From assembly GCA_963969495.1 (NCBI GenBank), contig OZ018321.1, forward strand, positions 71,710,286-71,774,285: a stretch of DNA of 64,000 nucleotides, written 5' to 3'. The notes below the pieces were generated by a model. The model did no database searches and was not told where the DNA came from. It saw only the letters and a program-made list of their open reading frames with translations. How positions within the stretch are numbered: the stretch's first letter is position 1; each line of letters starts with the position of its first letter. Both the position numbers and the translations under genes were made by a program. Positions 1 through 10,843 of the stretch are shown here, in pieces. This stretch comes from Ceratothoa steindachneri (lineage: Eukaryota; Arthropoda; Malacostraca; Isopoda; Cymothoidae).

Positions 1-715
1 ACTGAATTATCCAGATATTAATATGATGGAGCATTCATTGCATCAATTGGAATAGCAACAAAGGGACTGATTCCTACTACCAACGTCTCTTAAAGAGTTG
101 AAGTAGGTTTTGCCAAGGTTAAAATAATTTATATAAATTACGAACGCTTTATGAATCAATTCTGCCACAAATTTTAACTGTTAGTAATGCCTTAATGAGG
201 ATCAAATCCATATTTAAACTAAAAAGGAGTAATTAAAATATTTTCCATTATTTTGTCCATTCCCTATATATGCATATGCTGTCTTTTACTTATACTCAAC
301 TATAAATATAGCGTGTCATCTTAGCATTCTATTTAATTTAGTAAATATCTTTTTAAAAAACAATCGTATTATGGATAACCAGTTCATGATGCATCACAAG
401 TATTCAAGAAATTGTGTTCGTCATCTGACGAAAAATCCAATGAAAACAAAGCTTTTATGTTTAGTTAAGGTCTTTTTTACTGAATATGCACTAAGTTCCT
501 ATATAATATTGCATTTTTAAGTCAAATATTCTTTAGAAAATCATCATATATTCGGATCATTTAACGGTGTTCTTAAAATCCTTTGAGGTTTAGCTTTTAG
601 GACAATTTAGGAGATCATAAACATTAGTAAGCCTAATTTTGCTAGATAAATAACTTGATCTTAGATTTTGAAGAAACAAATTGTATATACATGTCAGTAG
701 GCACGACTCAACAAA

Positions 716-720
<5 letters not shown>
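1..720. other. AT-rich intergenic DNA
   Basis: No coding signal, repeat family or RNA gene is recognised here. Open frames are short and unsupported. It is the left flank of the (TA)n tract that hosts the first LTR element. Confidence 0.6.

Positions 721-790
<70 letters not shown>
721..790. repeat. (TA)n microsatellite, left flank of Gypsy-1
   Basis: An uninterrupted TA dinucleotide tract runs up to the first base of the 5' LTR. The tract continues on the far side of the element at 7013. The last five bases before the LTR and the first five after the 3' LTR both read ATATA, as expected for a 5-bp target duplication inside a TA tract. Confidence 0.97.
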
Positions 791-794
<4 letters not shown>

Positions 795-2179
795 ATAGAA
801 CGGGTTGAGGCCACGTTAATTTCAAACACTATCACATGTTATTTGAAACCACGATGCTCCCCACGTGCATCTTCGCTTTGAAGCTGGGCGCCTTATCGCA
901 GCCCCCTGAGTCAATGTTTAAACAAGGAGGTTTATCTTCCCCCGTTCGCCCCCATACGCCGGCCTCGCCAGATTGAGTTAGGCTTATGGGCAGATAAGGC
1001 ATTGTTCCCAGGCTCGGCTGTGCATTCCCTCGAAGCTCCCTCTCCATTGTCCCCCACGCGAAGGGAGTGTCTCGACTATTTAGATAGAAACTTTACCACT
1101 AAGATCAGATTGGAGATCCAGATTTTCGTCGCGAAACATCACCACGACCCTCTCTCACCTTGTGCGACAAGGGACCTCGACCTCGAGATTCAGGATCACT
1201 TGTCCAGAAGAAGGACAATATCCCTTGAGTGCCAAGGTTCGAGTCTTCGTGACGCCGAGTCCACAAGGTTTCCCCCTTGTTGTTCAGAAGAGAACAACAT
1301 TAGAACAACCATTTTTCTTAAGCTCGTTGACAAGAAACGGTTCTCACCCCCTCCCCCCCCCGCCTGTTGTTCAGAAGAGAACAACGTAGAACAGCCATTG
1401 TTCGTTTGAGCCCGTTTGCCAAGAAACGGTTCTCACCCTTCCCCTGCTGTTCAGAAAGAGAACAACGTTAGGACAACCATTGTTCGTTCGAGCTCGTTGA
1501 CAAGAAACGGTTCTCACCCCCCCCCCCTTGTTGTTCAGAAGAGAACCACATTAGAACAGCCATTGTTCTTGAGCCCGTAGACAAGAGACGGTTCTCACTT
1601 TCCCTGTGTTCATAAAAGAACAACGTAGAACAGCCATTGTTTTTCAAGCCGTTCTGCAAGAAACGGTTCTCATTCCCAAGATGCCACGTCAGGATCATTT
1701 AATCCCCCCCACCTTCGGCTGAAACTCACCAGCGGACCGAAAATTCCTTCACGTCGCTTTCCTCTGCAAAACAAGTATAAATTACGTCAGTCGAACGTTA
1801 ACTTTGAGTATTTAACCCTTTTGTCAATTCTATCCTCTGCTTTAAATGGTTTAGCGAACCCTCCCCTTCCTTTAACTTTATATTTGTTTTACTTTTTTAA
1901 ATCTTTTAATCCTCAGATGAGCTCGAGTCCCCACGACCCTTTCCATTCTCTGTTTATGTCAATATTTTCCGTTTTGTGTGTTGTTGATAGTTATTATTAA
2001 TAAAACTCTATTTTATTAATGATAGCAATATTATTATCCTTGAGCTCTGTTCCACTTCTTAAGCATATCGAAGATACATAATATCGGCCAGCCAGACATC
2101 CACGCACTCTAAAGATAATTAATAAGTTCCCTCAACGAATAGTGTAATATATGGTATCGTCGGGAGTCATTCTACGACA
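791..2179 (+). repeat. Gypsy-1 5' LTR
   Basis: This 1389-bp LTR starts TGTGATAG and ends CTACGACA. It holds five units of a ~78-bp internal repeat (about 1278-1680). A TATAAAT motif lies at 1776-1782 and an AATAAA polyadenylation signal at 1999-2004. That order suggests U3 (with the repeat array), then R, then U5. Related LTR sequence recurs at 5619-7012, 17974-18484 (reversed), 34006-35318 and 60727-62177. Open frames inside it, on either strand, recur in the other copies only because the DNA is repeated; I do not treat them as genes. Confidence 0.93.
1278..1680 (+). repeat. LTR-internal tandem array of ~78-bp hairpin units (5 units)
   Basis: Five imperfect units each contain three short inverted repeats. 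The first is GTTGTTC with GAACAAC around a six-base loop. The second is AGAACA, five bases, then TGTTCT. The third is CCGTT with AACGG. Each unit ends in GGTTCTC followed by a C-rich run. The array lies upstream of the TATA-like motif, so it belongs to U3 and could act as a repeated enhancer or as structured RNA at the transcript 3' end. Either role is inference. Confidence 0.85.
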
Positions 2180-2547
2180 TATATATATATACTATTTAAA
2201 TTTGGTATCAAGTGTGTAAGGTTTAACGCTATATCTTTGCAAACACTGGTCTCAGTCGAGTAAAGCATAGTGTTATTCGTTATAATAATAGAGTATAGTA
2301 GTTCCCTTTTGTTTTAACGATTGCTATCCCTTTTTTTTGAAACTTAAGAAGCTGGAGTAGCTCAAGGGACTGTGATTATAATTTGTTTGTGTTTTGTTTT
2401 TTTGTGATTTTAGTCATTGGTTATTTAGATCAGGAAACCAGGTACGAATAGGTCAGTGCCCATATTTAGGTAGGCTAATTCTATATAGGCATAATTCTTG
2501 TTGCAAGGAATTTTAGTTGGTTGACTAGTGCACCCCCAAGTGCAAAG

Positions 2548-3537
2548 ATGACTCAGTTCGAAATCTTTAAAGCGCAAGGAGAATCCTTGGGACTTTCCGG
2601 AAAAGAACTAATTGAGTACGTTCAAGAGAAGCAAAGAAAAGAGGAAGAAAGAGAAATCCAACGAGAAGAAAGAGAAAGAGAGGAACGGATAAGACAAGCT
2701 GAGCTTCACCATCAGATTGAATTAGCTCATGTTGAAGCAGAGATACAGTCAGCTAGTTCCCGTTCGGAAGCCCCCTTCCCCCCCAATCTCTCACTGAAGT
2801 TCCCCAATTTCAAGGATGAAGAGGAATTCGGAGCATTTTTAGCCCACTTCGAAAAGATCCTCGAAATCAATAACATGGATCTGGAGGCTGAAGGTGTAGT
2901 CAGATTACTTCCCTTGTTAAATTGTAAATTGTGCGAAATTTTTATATCGCTACCATCTGAGTGTACAATTAACTACAGCACCTTAAAAGCTGAGTTATTG
3001 GCCGCTCATAATATGACTCCCGATTTCTACCGCTAAGAATTTCGAGGAGGTCGTATTAAACCTGGACAGACGTTCCGTCAATTCGGATACATTCTTCAGA
3101 GGAATTTTAAATTTTGGTTAGAATCCTCAAAGGTTGATCGAAACTACGAGTCCTTAACAGACTTCGTGTTGCGAGATCAATTTTTGGCATCTCTCCCGGC
3201 GGAGATCCGCGCGTTCGTCAAGGATCGTCGGTGCCAGACCTTTAAAGAATGTACCAAAGAAGCGGATGTCTATGCCGCCAGCCATAATTTATACCCAAAG
3301 GAGAATCGAACTTCTCACCAACCCCCAAACCAGGAAAGAAGGAAGGATTTGTGCATCTTCCCAGGAAAGCTGACGAAGTTTCCGGGCCCCGTAAAACCCC
3401 AAAACTTCATTCCCCAAAACCAACAACGGGACTCCAAACCTCCCGTTAAGATTTCTTCTCCATCTCTCTTCCCGAAGCGACCAATCATATGCTTCACCTG
3501 TGGTGTAGAAAACCACAAGAGCTGGAATTGCCCCTAA
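2548..3537 (+). pseudogene. gag: Gypsy-1 gag polyprotein, one internal stop
   Basis: The first ATG of the frame is at 2548, giving a protein that opens MTQFEIFKAQGESLGLSG. Residues ~30-80 are a highly charged Glu/Arg helix, a probable coiled coil. A capsid-like region follows (FPNFKDEEEFGAFLAHFEK and onward). Near the C-terminus is a CX2CX4HX4C zinc knuckle (CFTCGVENHKSWNC), the nucleocapsid motif that binds RNA. A TAA at 3034-3036 interrupts the frame, but homology-like sequence continues in the same frame to 3535. A second TAA at 3535-3537 lies between the knuckle and the protease, again with the same frame open beyond it. Both stops would be CAA by one C-to-T change. The layout suggests an original gag-pro-pol fusion. 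Confidence 0.85.
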
Positions 3538-4448
3538 AATTCTAGGCTTAAAAGCGGACCAGCCCACCAAGTTCACCAGATTAATGCTACCCCGGCTCCC
3601 CCGGTGGTGCAGACCCAAGCAGCAACTTCTCCCCCTCCGTCAGGCCACCAGGTAAATTTTATTTTTTATAAAAGTTCATCGGGAACTTTGAAATTTGAGG
3701 AGGGCAGCGTGAACGGCTGCCGAGTATCGAGTCTCGTCAGGGACACAGGATGTACGTGTTTCATCGTACCTGACGAACTCCTCTCCCCAGTGGACCCTAA
3801 CCACGAAAATTTGCGGTGGTACATGACTACCTTGGGCGGGTGAACCAATTCCCCGTCGTTAGATGTTACCTGCAGTGTCAATATTATGATGCCGGGGCTG
3901 AAGTCATTTCAGCACCCATACAATTCTGTTCCGTGCTTATAGGACAGAGCCCCCAAGTAAGTTCCGACCCTGTGTCTCAGGCCACCCTTCCTCGAGGCCG
4001 AGCTAAGGAAGAAGCCCAGGAGCCCGTCCCCATCAGAACCCCGATACCGTCCGATTTCTCGGAGACCCCTAACCAGGACTTTAGGACGACACAAAAGGAG
4101 TGTGAATTACTAACACCCTTAGGTGATAAGGCCCAAGACAAGGAGACAGAGACTGTCTGTGGACCCCAAGAAAAAAAGAACCCCCAACGCGCCCATGGAG
4201 ATACCTTCGTAGAACTGGACGAAGCATCGGCGCTTGAAGAAGATTACCCCGCGGAGTCCCTTAATGTAATACAGATAGTGTGCACCCAACCTGATGCCGA
4301 TTACCCTCCTCCTTCTCTACCAGGCGAGTCTTTGGAACCCTCTGACCTGGATATTGACGCGCAGCTGACACCACATCAAAAGAGTCAGCTACAAAAACTA
4401 TTTGAATGCAGTCACCATTTAACTACCCTATTAGCTCTTTTCGAGTGA
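3538..4448 (+). pseudogene. pro: Gypsy-1 aspartic protease and start of reverse transcriptase
   Basis: The frame of gag continues through a proline-rich linker into an aspartic protease. Its catalytic triplet is in VRDTGCTCFIV, about residue 65 of this segment. A frameshift lies between 3816 and 3843: the frame ending at the TGA at 3841-3843 is replaced by one that reads on as YLGRVNQFPVVRCYLQC and then ISAPIQFCSVLIG, typical of the end of gypsy protease domains. A Pro/Glu-rich linker follows, and then LTPHQKSQLQKLF, the usual lead-in to a gypsy RT. At about 4410 the sequence jumps in frame to the RT thumb, so fingers and palm are absent. The TGA at 4446-4448 replaces what is normally Arg in this motif. 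Confidence 0.82.
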
Positions 4449-5194
4449 CTGCGCGAAAATGGCTTTACCATTGGCCCCAGCAAATGCCATTTTGCCCAAG
4501 AAACCATCAAATATTTGGGTTTCAAAATAGGACAAAGCAATTTAGGTCCCCAAGAGAACAAGATTAAGGCAATCGCCGACATGCCCCTCCCGATTACAAA
4601 GAAACAATTAAGATCGTTCCTAGGATCAGCTTCTCCCTATCAGCGATTTGTTCCGAATTTCTCTGCAATTTTGGCACCCCTCAGCCCCCTTCAAAAAAAG
4701 AATTCCCCCGATCGTTTACATTGGAATGGTGTCGCTGTTTCCCATTTTAATCAGCTCAAGAATAAGTTCATTTCTGCCCCCATTTTAAAGTTGCCCAACC
4801 CGGAAAAATCCTTTGGGGTTAAGACCGACGTAAGCAACGAGGGCATTGTAGGTGTACTCCTTCAATACGAGGATGACGGCACGAGTCATCCAGTTGCATA
4901 TGCTAGTCGTCAATTATTACCACGCGAAAAGAGATATGCCACTATAGAGAAGGAAGCTCTATCAATTATCTGGGTCATAGACAAATTCAAGATGTACTTG
5001 ATAGGTAAAGAATTTCAGATAGGAACCGACCACCGTCCGTTAGCCTATATTAGGAATGTGCGACTCTCCAACGGCCGCATCATGCGCTGGAGTTTACTCT
5101 TGCAAGAGTATCAATTTAAAATAAATTAGATAAAAGGTTCCGATAACCAGGTCGCTGACGCCCTCAGTAGGAATGCGTTACCGAATAGCGTAGA
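4411..5194 (+). pseudogene. pol: Gypsy-1 RT thumb and RNase H remnant
   Basis: The segment opens with HHLTTLLALFE-stop-LRENGF and then PSKCHFAQETIKYLGF, which in gypsy elements lies just downstream of the YxDD active site. LRSFLGSASPYQRFVPNF follows, then an RT/RNase H connection. RNase H motifs include a DVSNEG acidic site, VAYASRQL, a YATIEKEALSIIW acidic helix and TDHRPL. The frame has a TAG at 5127-5129 (likely a former CAG) and carries on as a VADALSR motif to 5194. Only a few eroded codons of the RNase H-integrase linker are visible after that. No HHCC zinc finger or DDE integrase core is seen before the 3' LTR, so integrase has been lost. Confidence 0.85.
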
Positions 5195-5606
5195 GTAAGT
5201 GTATTCATAGGATTAGTATCTCCATGTAGGTATATACCGTCTTGTACGACTTGAATTTAGATTCTCGTGTAATATAATTAGTTAGTGTATATGTCTGAAT
5301 TTTGTAACGCTCAATGTCTAATTTTTTTTTGTATGTATATATATTTGTACCCATTAATTTACGTAAAAGTTATTTTGTCCCGTATGTACTAATTTTATAT
5401 CATTTCATTGTTCCATGCCCCTTTTATTTTATTAAGTTGTATTAAAGGTTATTTTCCCCTGTAATCAAAAGATCAAAATAATCATATGTATTGAGGTAAT
5501 ACTAGTTAGGTGCATGAAGGTAAGGTTGGTACAAGAAAACGAGTTCCCCACAACGGAGCTCTATCGTTGTCCCTTCTCTCTTTTTTTCGAAGTGACAACT
5601 TCCTCC
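5195..5606 (+). other. Gypsy-1 non-coding 3' interior
   Basis: This AT-rich stretch lies between the decayed end of RNase H and the polypurine tract. A few residues resembling the RNase H-integrase linker occur at its start. Nothing else is recognisable. Integrase would normally be encoded here. Confidence 0.7.
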
Positions 5607-5618
5607 GGAATGGAGGGG
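5607..5618 (+). other. Polypurine tract of Gypsy-1
   Basis: GGAATGGAGGGG lies immediately before the TGTGATAG start of the 3' LTR. This is the position and composition expected of the plus-strand primer in LTR retrotransposons. Confidence 0.8.
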
Positions 5619-7009
5619 TGTGATAGAACTGGTTGAGGCCGCGTTAATTTCAACCACTATCACATGTTATTTAAAACCACGATGCTCCCCACGTGCATCT
5701 TTGCTTTGAAGCTGGGCGCCTTATCGCAGCCACCTGAGTCAATGTTTAAACAAGGAGGTTTATCTTCCCCCGTTCGCCCCCCTACGCCGGCCTCGCCAGA
5801 TTGAGTTAGGCTTATGGGCAGATAAGGCATTGTTCCCAGGCTCGGCTGTGCATTCCCTCGAAGCTCCCTCTCCATTGGCCCCCACGCGAATGGAGTGTCT
5901 CGACTATTTAGATAGAAACTTTACCACTAAGATCAGATTGGAGATCCAGATTTTCGTCGCGAAACATCACCACGACCCTCTCTCACCTTGTGCGCCAAGG
6001 GACCTCGACCTCGAGATTCACCATCACTTGTCCAAAAGAAGGACAATATCCCTTGAGTGCCAAGGTTCGAGCCTTCGTGACGCCGAGTCCACAAGGTTTC
6101 CCCCTTGTTTTTCAGAAGAGAACAACATTAGAACAGCCATTGTTCTTGAGCCCGTTGACAAGAAACGGTTCTTACCCCCCCCCCTCCCCCCTGTGGTTCA
6201 AAAGAGAACAACGTAGAACAGCCATTGTTCGTTTGAGACCGTTCGCCAAGAAACGGTCCTCATCCTTCCCCTGTTGTTCAGAAAGAGAACAACGTTAGGA
6301 CAGCCATTGTTCGTTCGAGCTCGTTGACAAGAAACGGTTCTCCCCCCCCTCCTCCCTGTTGTTCAGAAGAGAACAACGTAGAACAGCCATGTTTTTTTGA
6401 GCCAGTTCGCCAATAAACCGGTTCTCCCCCCCCCCCCTGTGTTCAAAAGAGAACAACGTAGAACAGCCATTGTTCTTCAAGCCGTTCGTCAAGAAACGGT
6501 TTTCATTCCCGAGACGCCACGTCAGGATCATTTAATCCCCCCCTCCTTCGGCTTAAACTCGCCAGCGGACCGAAAATTCCTTCACGTCGCTTTCCTCTGC
6601 AAAACACGTATAAATTACGTCAGCCGAACGTTACCTTTGAGTATTTAACCCTTTTGTCAATTCTATCCTGTGCTTTAAATGGTTTAGCGAACCCTCCCTT
6701 CCCTTTAACTTTATATTTGTTTTATTTTTTTAAATCTTTTAATTCTCGGATTAGCTCGAGTCCCCACGACCCTTTCCATTCTCTGTTTATGTCAATATTT
6801 TCCGTTTTGTGTGTTGTTGATAGTTATTATTAATAAAACTCTATTTTATTAATGATAGAATATTATTATCCTTGAGCTTAGTTCCACTTCTTAAGCATTT
6901 CGAAGATACATAATATCGGCCAGCCAGACATCCACGCACTCTAAAGATAATTAATAAGTTCCCTCAACGAATAGTTATATATGGTATATCGTCGAGAGTC
7001 CATTCTACG

Positions 7010-7012
<3 letters not shown>
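5619..7012 (+). repeat. Gypsy-1 3' LTR
   Basis: This 1394-bp direct repeat of the 5' LTR has the same termini. It has five ~78-bp hairpin units (about 6107-6510), TATAAAT at 6609-6615 and AATAAA at 6832-6837. It is followed by ATATA in the resumed TA tract, which completes the 5-bp target duplication. Confidence 0.93.

Positions 7013-7066
<54 letters not shown>
7013..7066. repeat. (AT)n microsatellite, right flank of Gypsy-1
   Basis: This is the continuation of the TA tract that was split by Gypsy-1. Confidence 0.96.
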
Positions 7067-7068
<2 letters not shown>

Positions 7069-8146
7069 AATAAACATATAAATGGTTATAATTACTTCTA
7101 AATATATATTGGAATTGATTTTAGATTTGTTTTGTTTTTTGTTTTTGTGGATCTTTTCAGCGGGAAGATAATTAGAGATAAGTTTATTTACTCAAGCCGG
7201 TTAGCAGAGAATGAAAGACAGTTGTAATATAATTTTTAATATAATTGATGTTCACATGATTTACTTGAACAAGATAACTGATATTTCTCCTGATCCTCAA
7301 AAGAGAATTAAAACAGGGTTCACTTATTATCGATATTAAGATAATATAATAGATAGAAATATAGAAAATGAACAGAATAGGTAACAAAGCGTGCTACAGC
7401 ATATCTTGTTAACCATAATTAACCGGGTTGAAGGTGTATTATACGTATATTAAAATATCTAAGAATTTTGGATAATATTAATTATTCCTATATCACCTTC
7501 CTACCTCTTCCTCTTATATCATTCCTTTTTTTATATTCTCGCATTTCTGTCTGATACTCTATACCGAGAGTGAAGAAACGTAGAAGACTGAAGAAGAACG
7601 CTCCAACCTTTAGTAGAAGCACCGGGGATACGCCGGAGTCAGTATTAATTTCGAGCACTCACTAAGGAAGGTGGCTACCGATTTCTTATCAACTACAGAT
7701 TGATGCTTTTATTAGATTATAATCTAATAAGAGGAAAACTTCGACGGCAGCGTCCTATCTTAAGGAACAACTATATTTTTCGCGGAGGTGAAAGTTGCCG
7801 TTTGTTTTCAATTCTGTTATTTTTAAAATCACTAGAATAAGATTGTGTAAAAAGAGAAGCCATCAAAACGAACTCTAGAAATCTATAAACTAGAACATTT
7901 CAATGGAGGACGGTGTTGGAGGAGATGGTAGGATGAGCACCCTTCAATTTAAAGGCGTAAACAACTGAATTTGCAATCGAGGATTATAAGAAATGCTACA
8001 ACAAGCTTTATTTAGAAAGGTTATAAATATTAAAGTGGGCTAAATCTAGTGGATATAGGCCTTTATAAAGTCAAAATGAGTTTGTGCATCATATGAGGAA
8101 GCCTTAAATACCATCCTTGCCGATATTCAGGACATGGGGTGGGAGG
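7067..8146. other. Intergenic DNA with a 22-bp perfect palindrome
   Basis: No gene is recognised. A perfect 22-base palindrome centred on ATTAGATTATAATCTAAT lies at 7709-7730. A stretch near 7560-7800 is less AT-rich than its surroundings, but I recognise no domain in it. The region ends at the 5' LTR of Gypsy-2. Confidence 0.5.
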
Positions 8147-8822
8147 TGTAGCAACTACTCATACCATGTATAGTGCTACAAAGTATATTATGTAATTATG
8201 TAGCTAGTCTTAATATATGTATATACGTGGCCAATTTTAAATTATTTTTTTACGTTATAAAATTTAAATCACGGAAAAATACGTTTTTTGCCTCGCTCTA
8301 GACGTCACCCCACGTGATGCCTTTTGGACAATAGCCCTAAGCATTTCAAGGTCACCAAAGGCGTCTCCTGTAAAGGTTTGTGCCGAAAGCCGCGGGAACA
8401 TAGATTGATAGTGTGTAAAACCTTCATCGGGGCTGTTCCCTAAACTATTAGCGATTCTTATTATATATATACATATATTCGTGTATGTCTTTGAAATCCT
8501 ATAAATCATTATTCTCGTTAGCTTGATAGATTTTGATCATAAGCGAACGCCTAAATTTTCCTTAGCTCAATTTTTCTCCTTTTCAATAACCTTTTTTATA
8601 CTATTATTTTTATTGTATATTTTCCTCTTTTTGTATCGTTGTTAAAAATTAATAAATTTACTTTAAAAAGCTTTGGCGTTATTGCATTTTCACTAATATC
8701 TAGAGCAGAAAAATTCAATAGATTGCAAGGCAAAATTTATCTTACCCTTTATTCTTCAACTATATTTACACAGTAAAATGTTAGCTATGTAGGCATGTTG
8801 ACATCGTTAATACTCTGATGTA
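8147..8822 (+). repeat. Gypsy-2 5' LTR
   Basis: The LTR starts TGTAGCAACTACTCATACC and matches 13597-13940 plus 15151-15480. Shared landmarks include AAATCACGGAAAAATA, the CCTCGCT and CGTGATGCC blocks, and TTATTCTCGTTAGCTTGAT. The 3' edge is placed just before a TTGGTGCCATTGACC stretch (from 8827), which looks like a tRNA primer-binding site. Confidence 0.82.
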
Positions 8823-8826
8823 AAAA

Positions 8827-8841
8827 TTGGTGCCATTGACC
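8827..8841 (+). other. Candidate primer-binding site of Gypsy-2
   Basis: TTGGTGCCATTGACC follows the 5' LTR by a few bases. Many gypsy elements carry a TGGTGCC start at this spot, complementary to the CCA end of a tRNA. The remaining bases do not let me name the tRNA. Confidence 0.5.
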
Positions 8842-9349
8842 TTATCTAATTTCAATTCATTCAGTATTCTTTAACTTTCCATCAACAAATAGGGTGGTTT
8901 TTATATCCATTTAGCTTCTTTTATTGCATTTGCATTCCGTTTTCTCTTCTACTCTACAAAGTAAACGGGGATAGACAGTATATTAAATCGGAATTTGTTT
9001 AGTTACAAGATTTTATTTAAATCATAGTCTACCCTCGTTTTTTCGAGACGGCCGCCATTTTGGGATCACCTAATAATTTTAGAATACTTTTCCTTGCGAG
9101 TCTCCTTTGTTTATTTCGGCCGCTATTTTTTTTCCAATCAACTTGATATTATTTGCATCCATTTTTAAAAATTAATTTCATACATTCTTTTAATAACAGA
9201 GATAATACTTTGTACCTTTAGAAAGTAAATTTACTTTAAACTTAACCAAAACTTGTATCTTGCATTTATTTTTCATTTAACACATACACACGCACTTTCA
9301 TAATATAAATTAACACAAGACATAAGGATCACCATTGTTTCTACAATCA

Positions 9350-10250
9350 TGGCTGCGTCGACCACCTCGACAATGACCAACGACACCCACCACTACCTTC
9401 AATCTAGCATCGACATCCATCGTACATCAGGCAACCTCCGTGCACGATGGACAGTTCAGAAGTCCTCCTCCCTCCATCGTCCTTCCGAACTTCGAGTCTA
9501 CGAATCCAAATGCGTGGCTTGAAATGTGTGATATAATTTTAATGCATAATGCACCAGAATCGGATCCTATACATCATACACAATGTACCCTTAATTATAT
9601 TTACACTTTTTAAGGGCATTCTGCTCGAAAGCGGGAGGATAGGCGTTTAGAAATGAGTTCAGAAGGTCACAGGTGGAGGATTTGAGGGACAGTTGCTAAA
9701 TAACCAGCAAATGTGTGATCGACGTCCCACCGTTTCCATGATCAATTAAAGGAGTTAATTCCAACAAAGGGAGCGCAGTTAGAAATTTTCGACTCACTGC
9801 ACACAGACATATTCATGCTTAGGTTCCCCGATAATATTAGTCCCCTCATCCTAATGGTTACCCCCATTAATGTGGAGCAGGAGGCCAAGGCAGCCAATGA
9901 TCTGTATATTAACCTATACATAGGCTGGGGAACTGTGCCGAATTCCCAAGATCCCACCTTTAATGTATCTATTTCACAGGTTTGGTTACTGAAGTAGTCT
10001 TCAGGCAACCGGCTGGAACCCCCACGTAATTTATCATTCATGGAGCACGACCTTTCTTCGTGCCCTCAAGTTGCGAGAGTAGATGCAGCGAGACTAGAGT
10101 CGTGTAGATGATGGACGTAGCTGCAGGCGGAGTTCTTCCTTCCGCAAAAGAAACCAACGAGGGAGCTCCAACTCAAGAAGAGAGGCAAGGCAAAATCACT
10201 GTAATTCTCCGGCTAAGTTGATGATATTTCTCGCTTTCAGGATCTTTGCT
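9350..10250 (+). pseudogene. gag: Gypsy-2 gag remnant
   Basis: An ATG at 9350 opens a Thr/Ser-rich leader (MAASTTSTMTNDTHHYLQ). After a frameshift the reading continues as LPNFESTNPNAWLEMCDIIL, the conserved start of capsid in many gypsy Gags (LPxFxxxNPxAWF). Beyond 9600 the frame is broken repeatedly. A region near 10210-10260 reads like LCWYH, which in related elements sits between gag and protease. No intact zinc knuckle is visible. The open frame at 9815-9997 has no recognisable match. Confidence 0.6.
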
Positions 10251-10324
10251 TGGTATCATAGCATATATCGTAACAAACAGATGTACATTATCTATCACCT
10301 CTGCTGGCTCATCATTTTATCAGG

Positions 10325-10843
10325 TTGATCCACTTTTCAGTATATATCACGAACTTTCTGGTTGAAATTGGTCCAAAATCTAGTGTTATTCCAAACTCAA
10401 TCGACAACAAAGCTTGTTTTTCTTACCTGGACCTTAAAGCCACTAGCTTTTCGGATATAAGGACCTATGGAAGGCATAACCTTGTGCTCTCTCTCTCTCG
10501 GGCAACGTTCTGTTTTTCCATGCACTTTTTATCATCCCCTAGGTTGACATTACAATTTTGGGCCTCGATTTCCTCTCTGCTCACGACCTTTTATTTAATT
10601 CTTGAAATCGAAAACTTGTCGACCTACTACTCTCACAGTTCCTGGTTCTTTTTTCCCCTTCTCAGAGTTCTCTCCTTTCTGCCTGTTTTCCTCCAACCAT
10701 TCCGCACTACCAGCAACTTCTGCAAGAATTTTCTAGCCTTAATCTCCCACCTTCAAAAGACAGGCTCATCAAATACAATGTGGTTCACAGGAGAGCCTTA
10801 TTGCCCCCCCCCCCTTCCCCATCCGTCGACTGGCTCCAGATAG
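10325..10843 (+). pseudogene. pro: Gypsy-2 aspartic protease remnant
   Basis: The frame includes FLVEIGPKSSVIPNS where gypsy proteases have FLVDTGAxxSVIP, so the catalytic Asp-Thr-Gly has become Glu-Ile-Gly and activity is unlikely. It continues with IRTYGRHNLVLSL and a late WASISSLL segment, matching the GTxTYG and LGADFL regions of the family. The frame runs on toward the RT leader through a Pro-rich stretch. Confidence 0.65.

Larger units (their letters stand above)
791..7012 (+). mobile_element. Ty3/gypsy LTR retrotransposon, internally deleted (Gypsy-1)
   Basis: The element has two LTRs in direct orientation (791-2179 and 5619-7012), both beginning TGTGATAG and ending in CTACGACA. A purine-rich tract sits just before the 3' LTR, and the flanking duplication is ATATA. 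The interior, read 5' to 3', holds gag with a CCHC zinc knuckle, an aspartic protease, a shortened reverse transcriptase and an RNase H. This order is that of Ty3/gypsy. Most of the RT fingers and palm, and the whole integrase, are missing, so this copy cannot be autonomous. By eye the LTRs differ by only a few percent, which suggests a fairly recent insertion that came from an already defective or since decayed master. No primer-binding site is certain; a TTGGTATCA stretch near 2202-2210 is a weak candidate. Confidence 0.93.

Noticed and set aside
590..881. Open frames made of alternating Tyr-Ile at 590-881, 24940-25331, 40629-40814 and 42599-42829
   Set aside because: They are simple translations of (TA)n microsatellites, not genes.
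832..1047. Near-identical open frames on both strands at 832-1409 and 5660-6298, and partial ones in 34020-34924 and 60747-61577
   Set aside because: They recur only because the LTR is repeated. Frame lengths change with indels and C-run length, and there is no domain or codon-like conservation.
2202..2216. Primer-binding site of Gypsy-1
   Set aside because: TTGGTATCA lies about 20 bases past the LTR end, after a TA run, and its complement to a tRNA 3' end is weak, so I did not annotate it as a feature.
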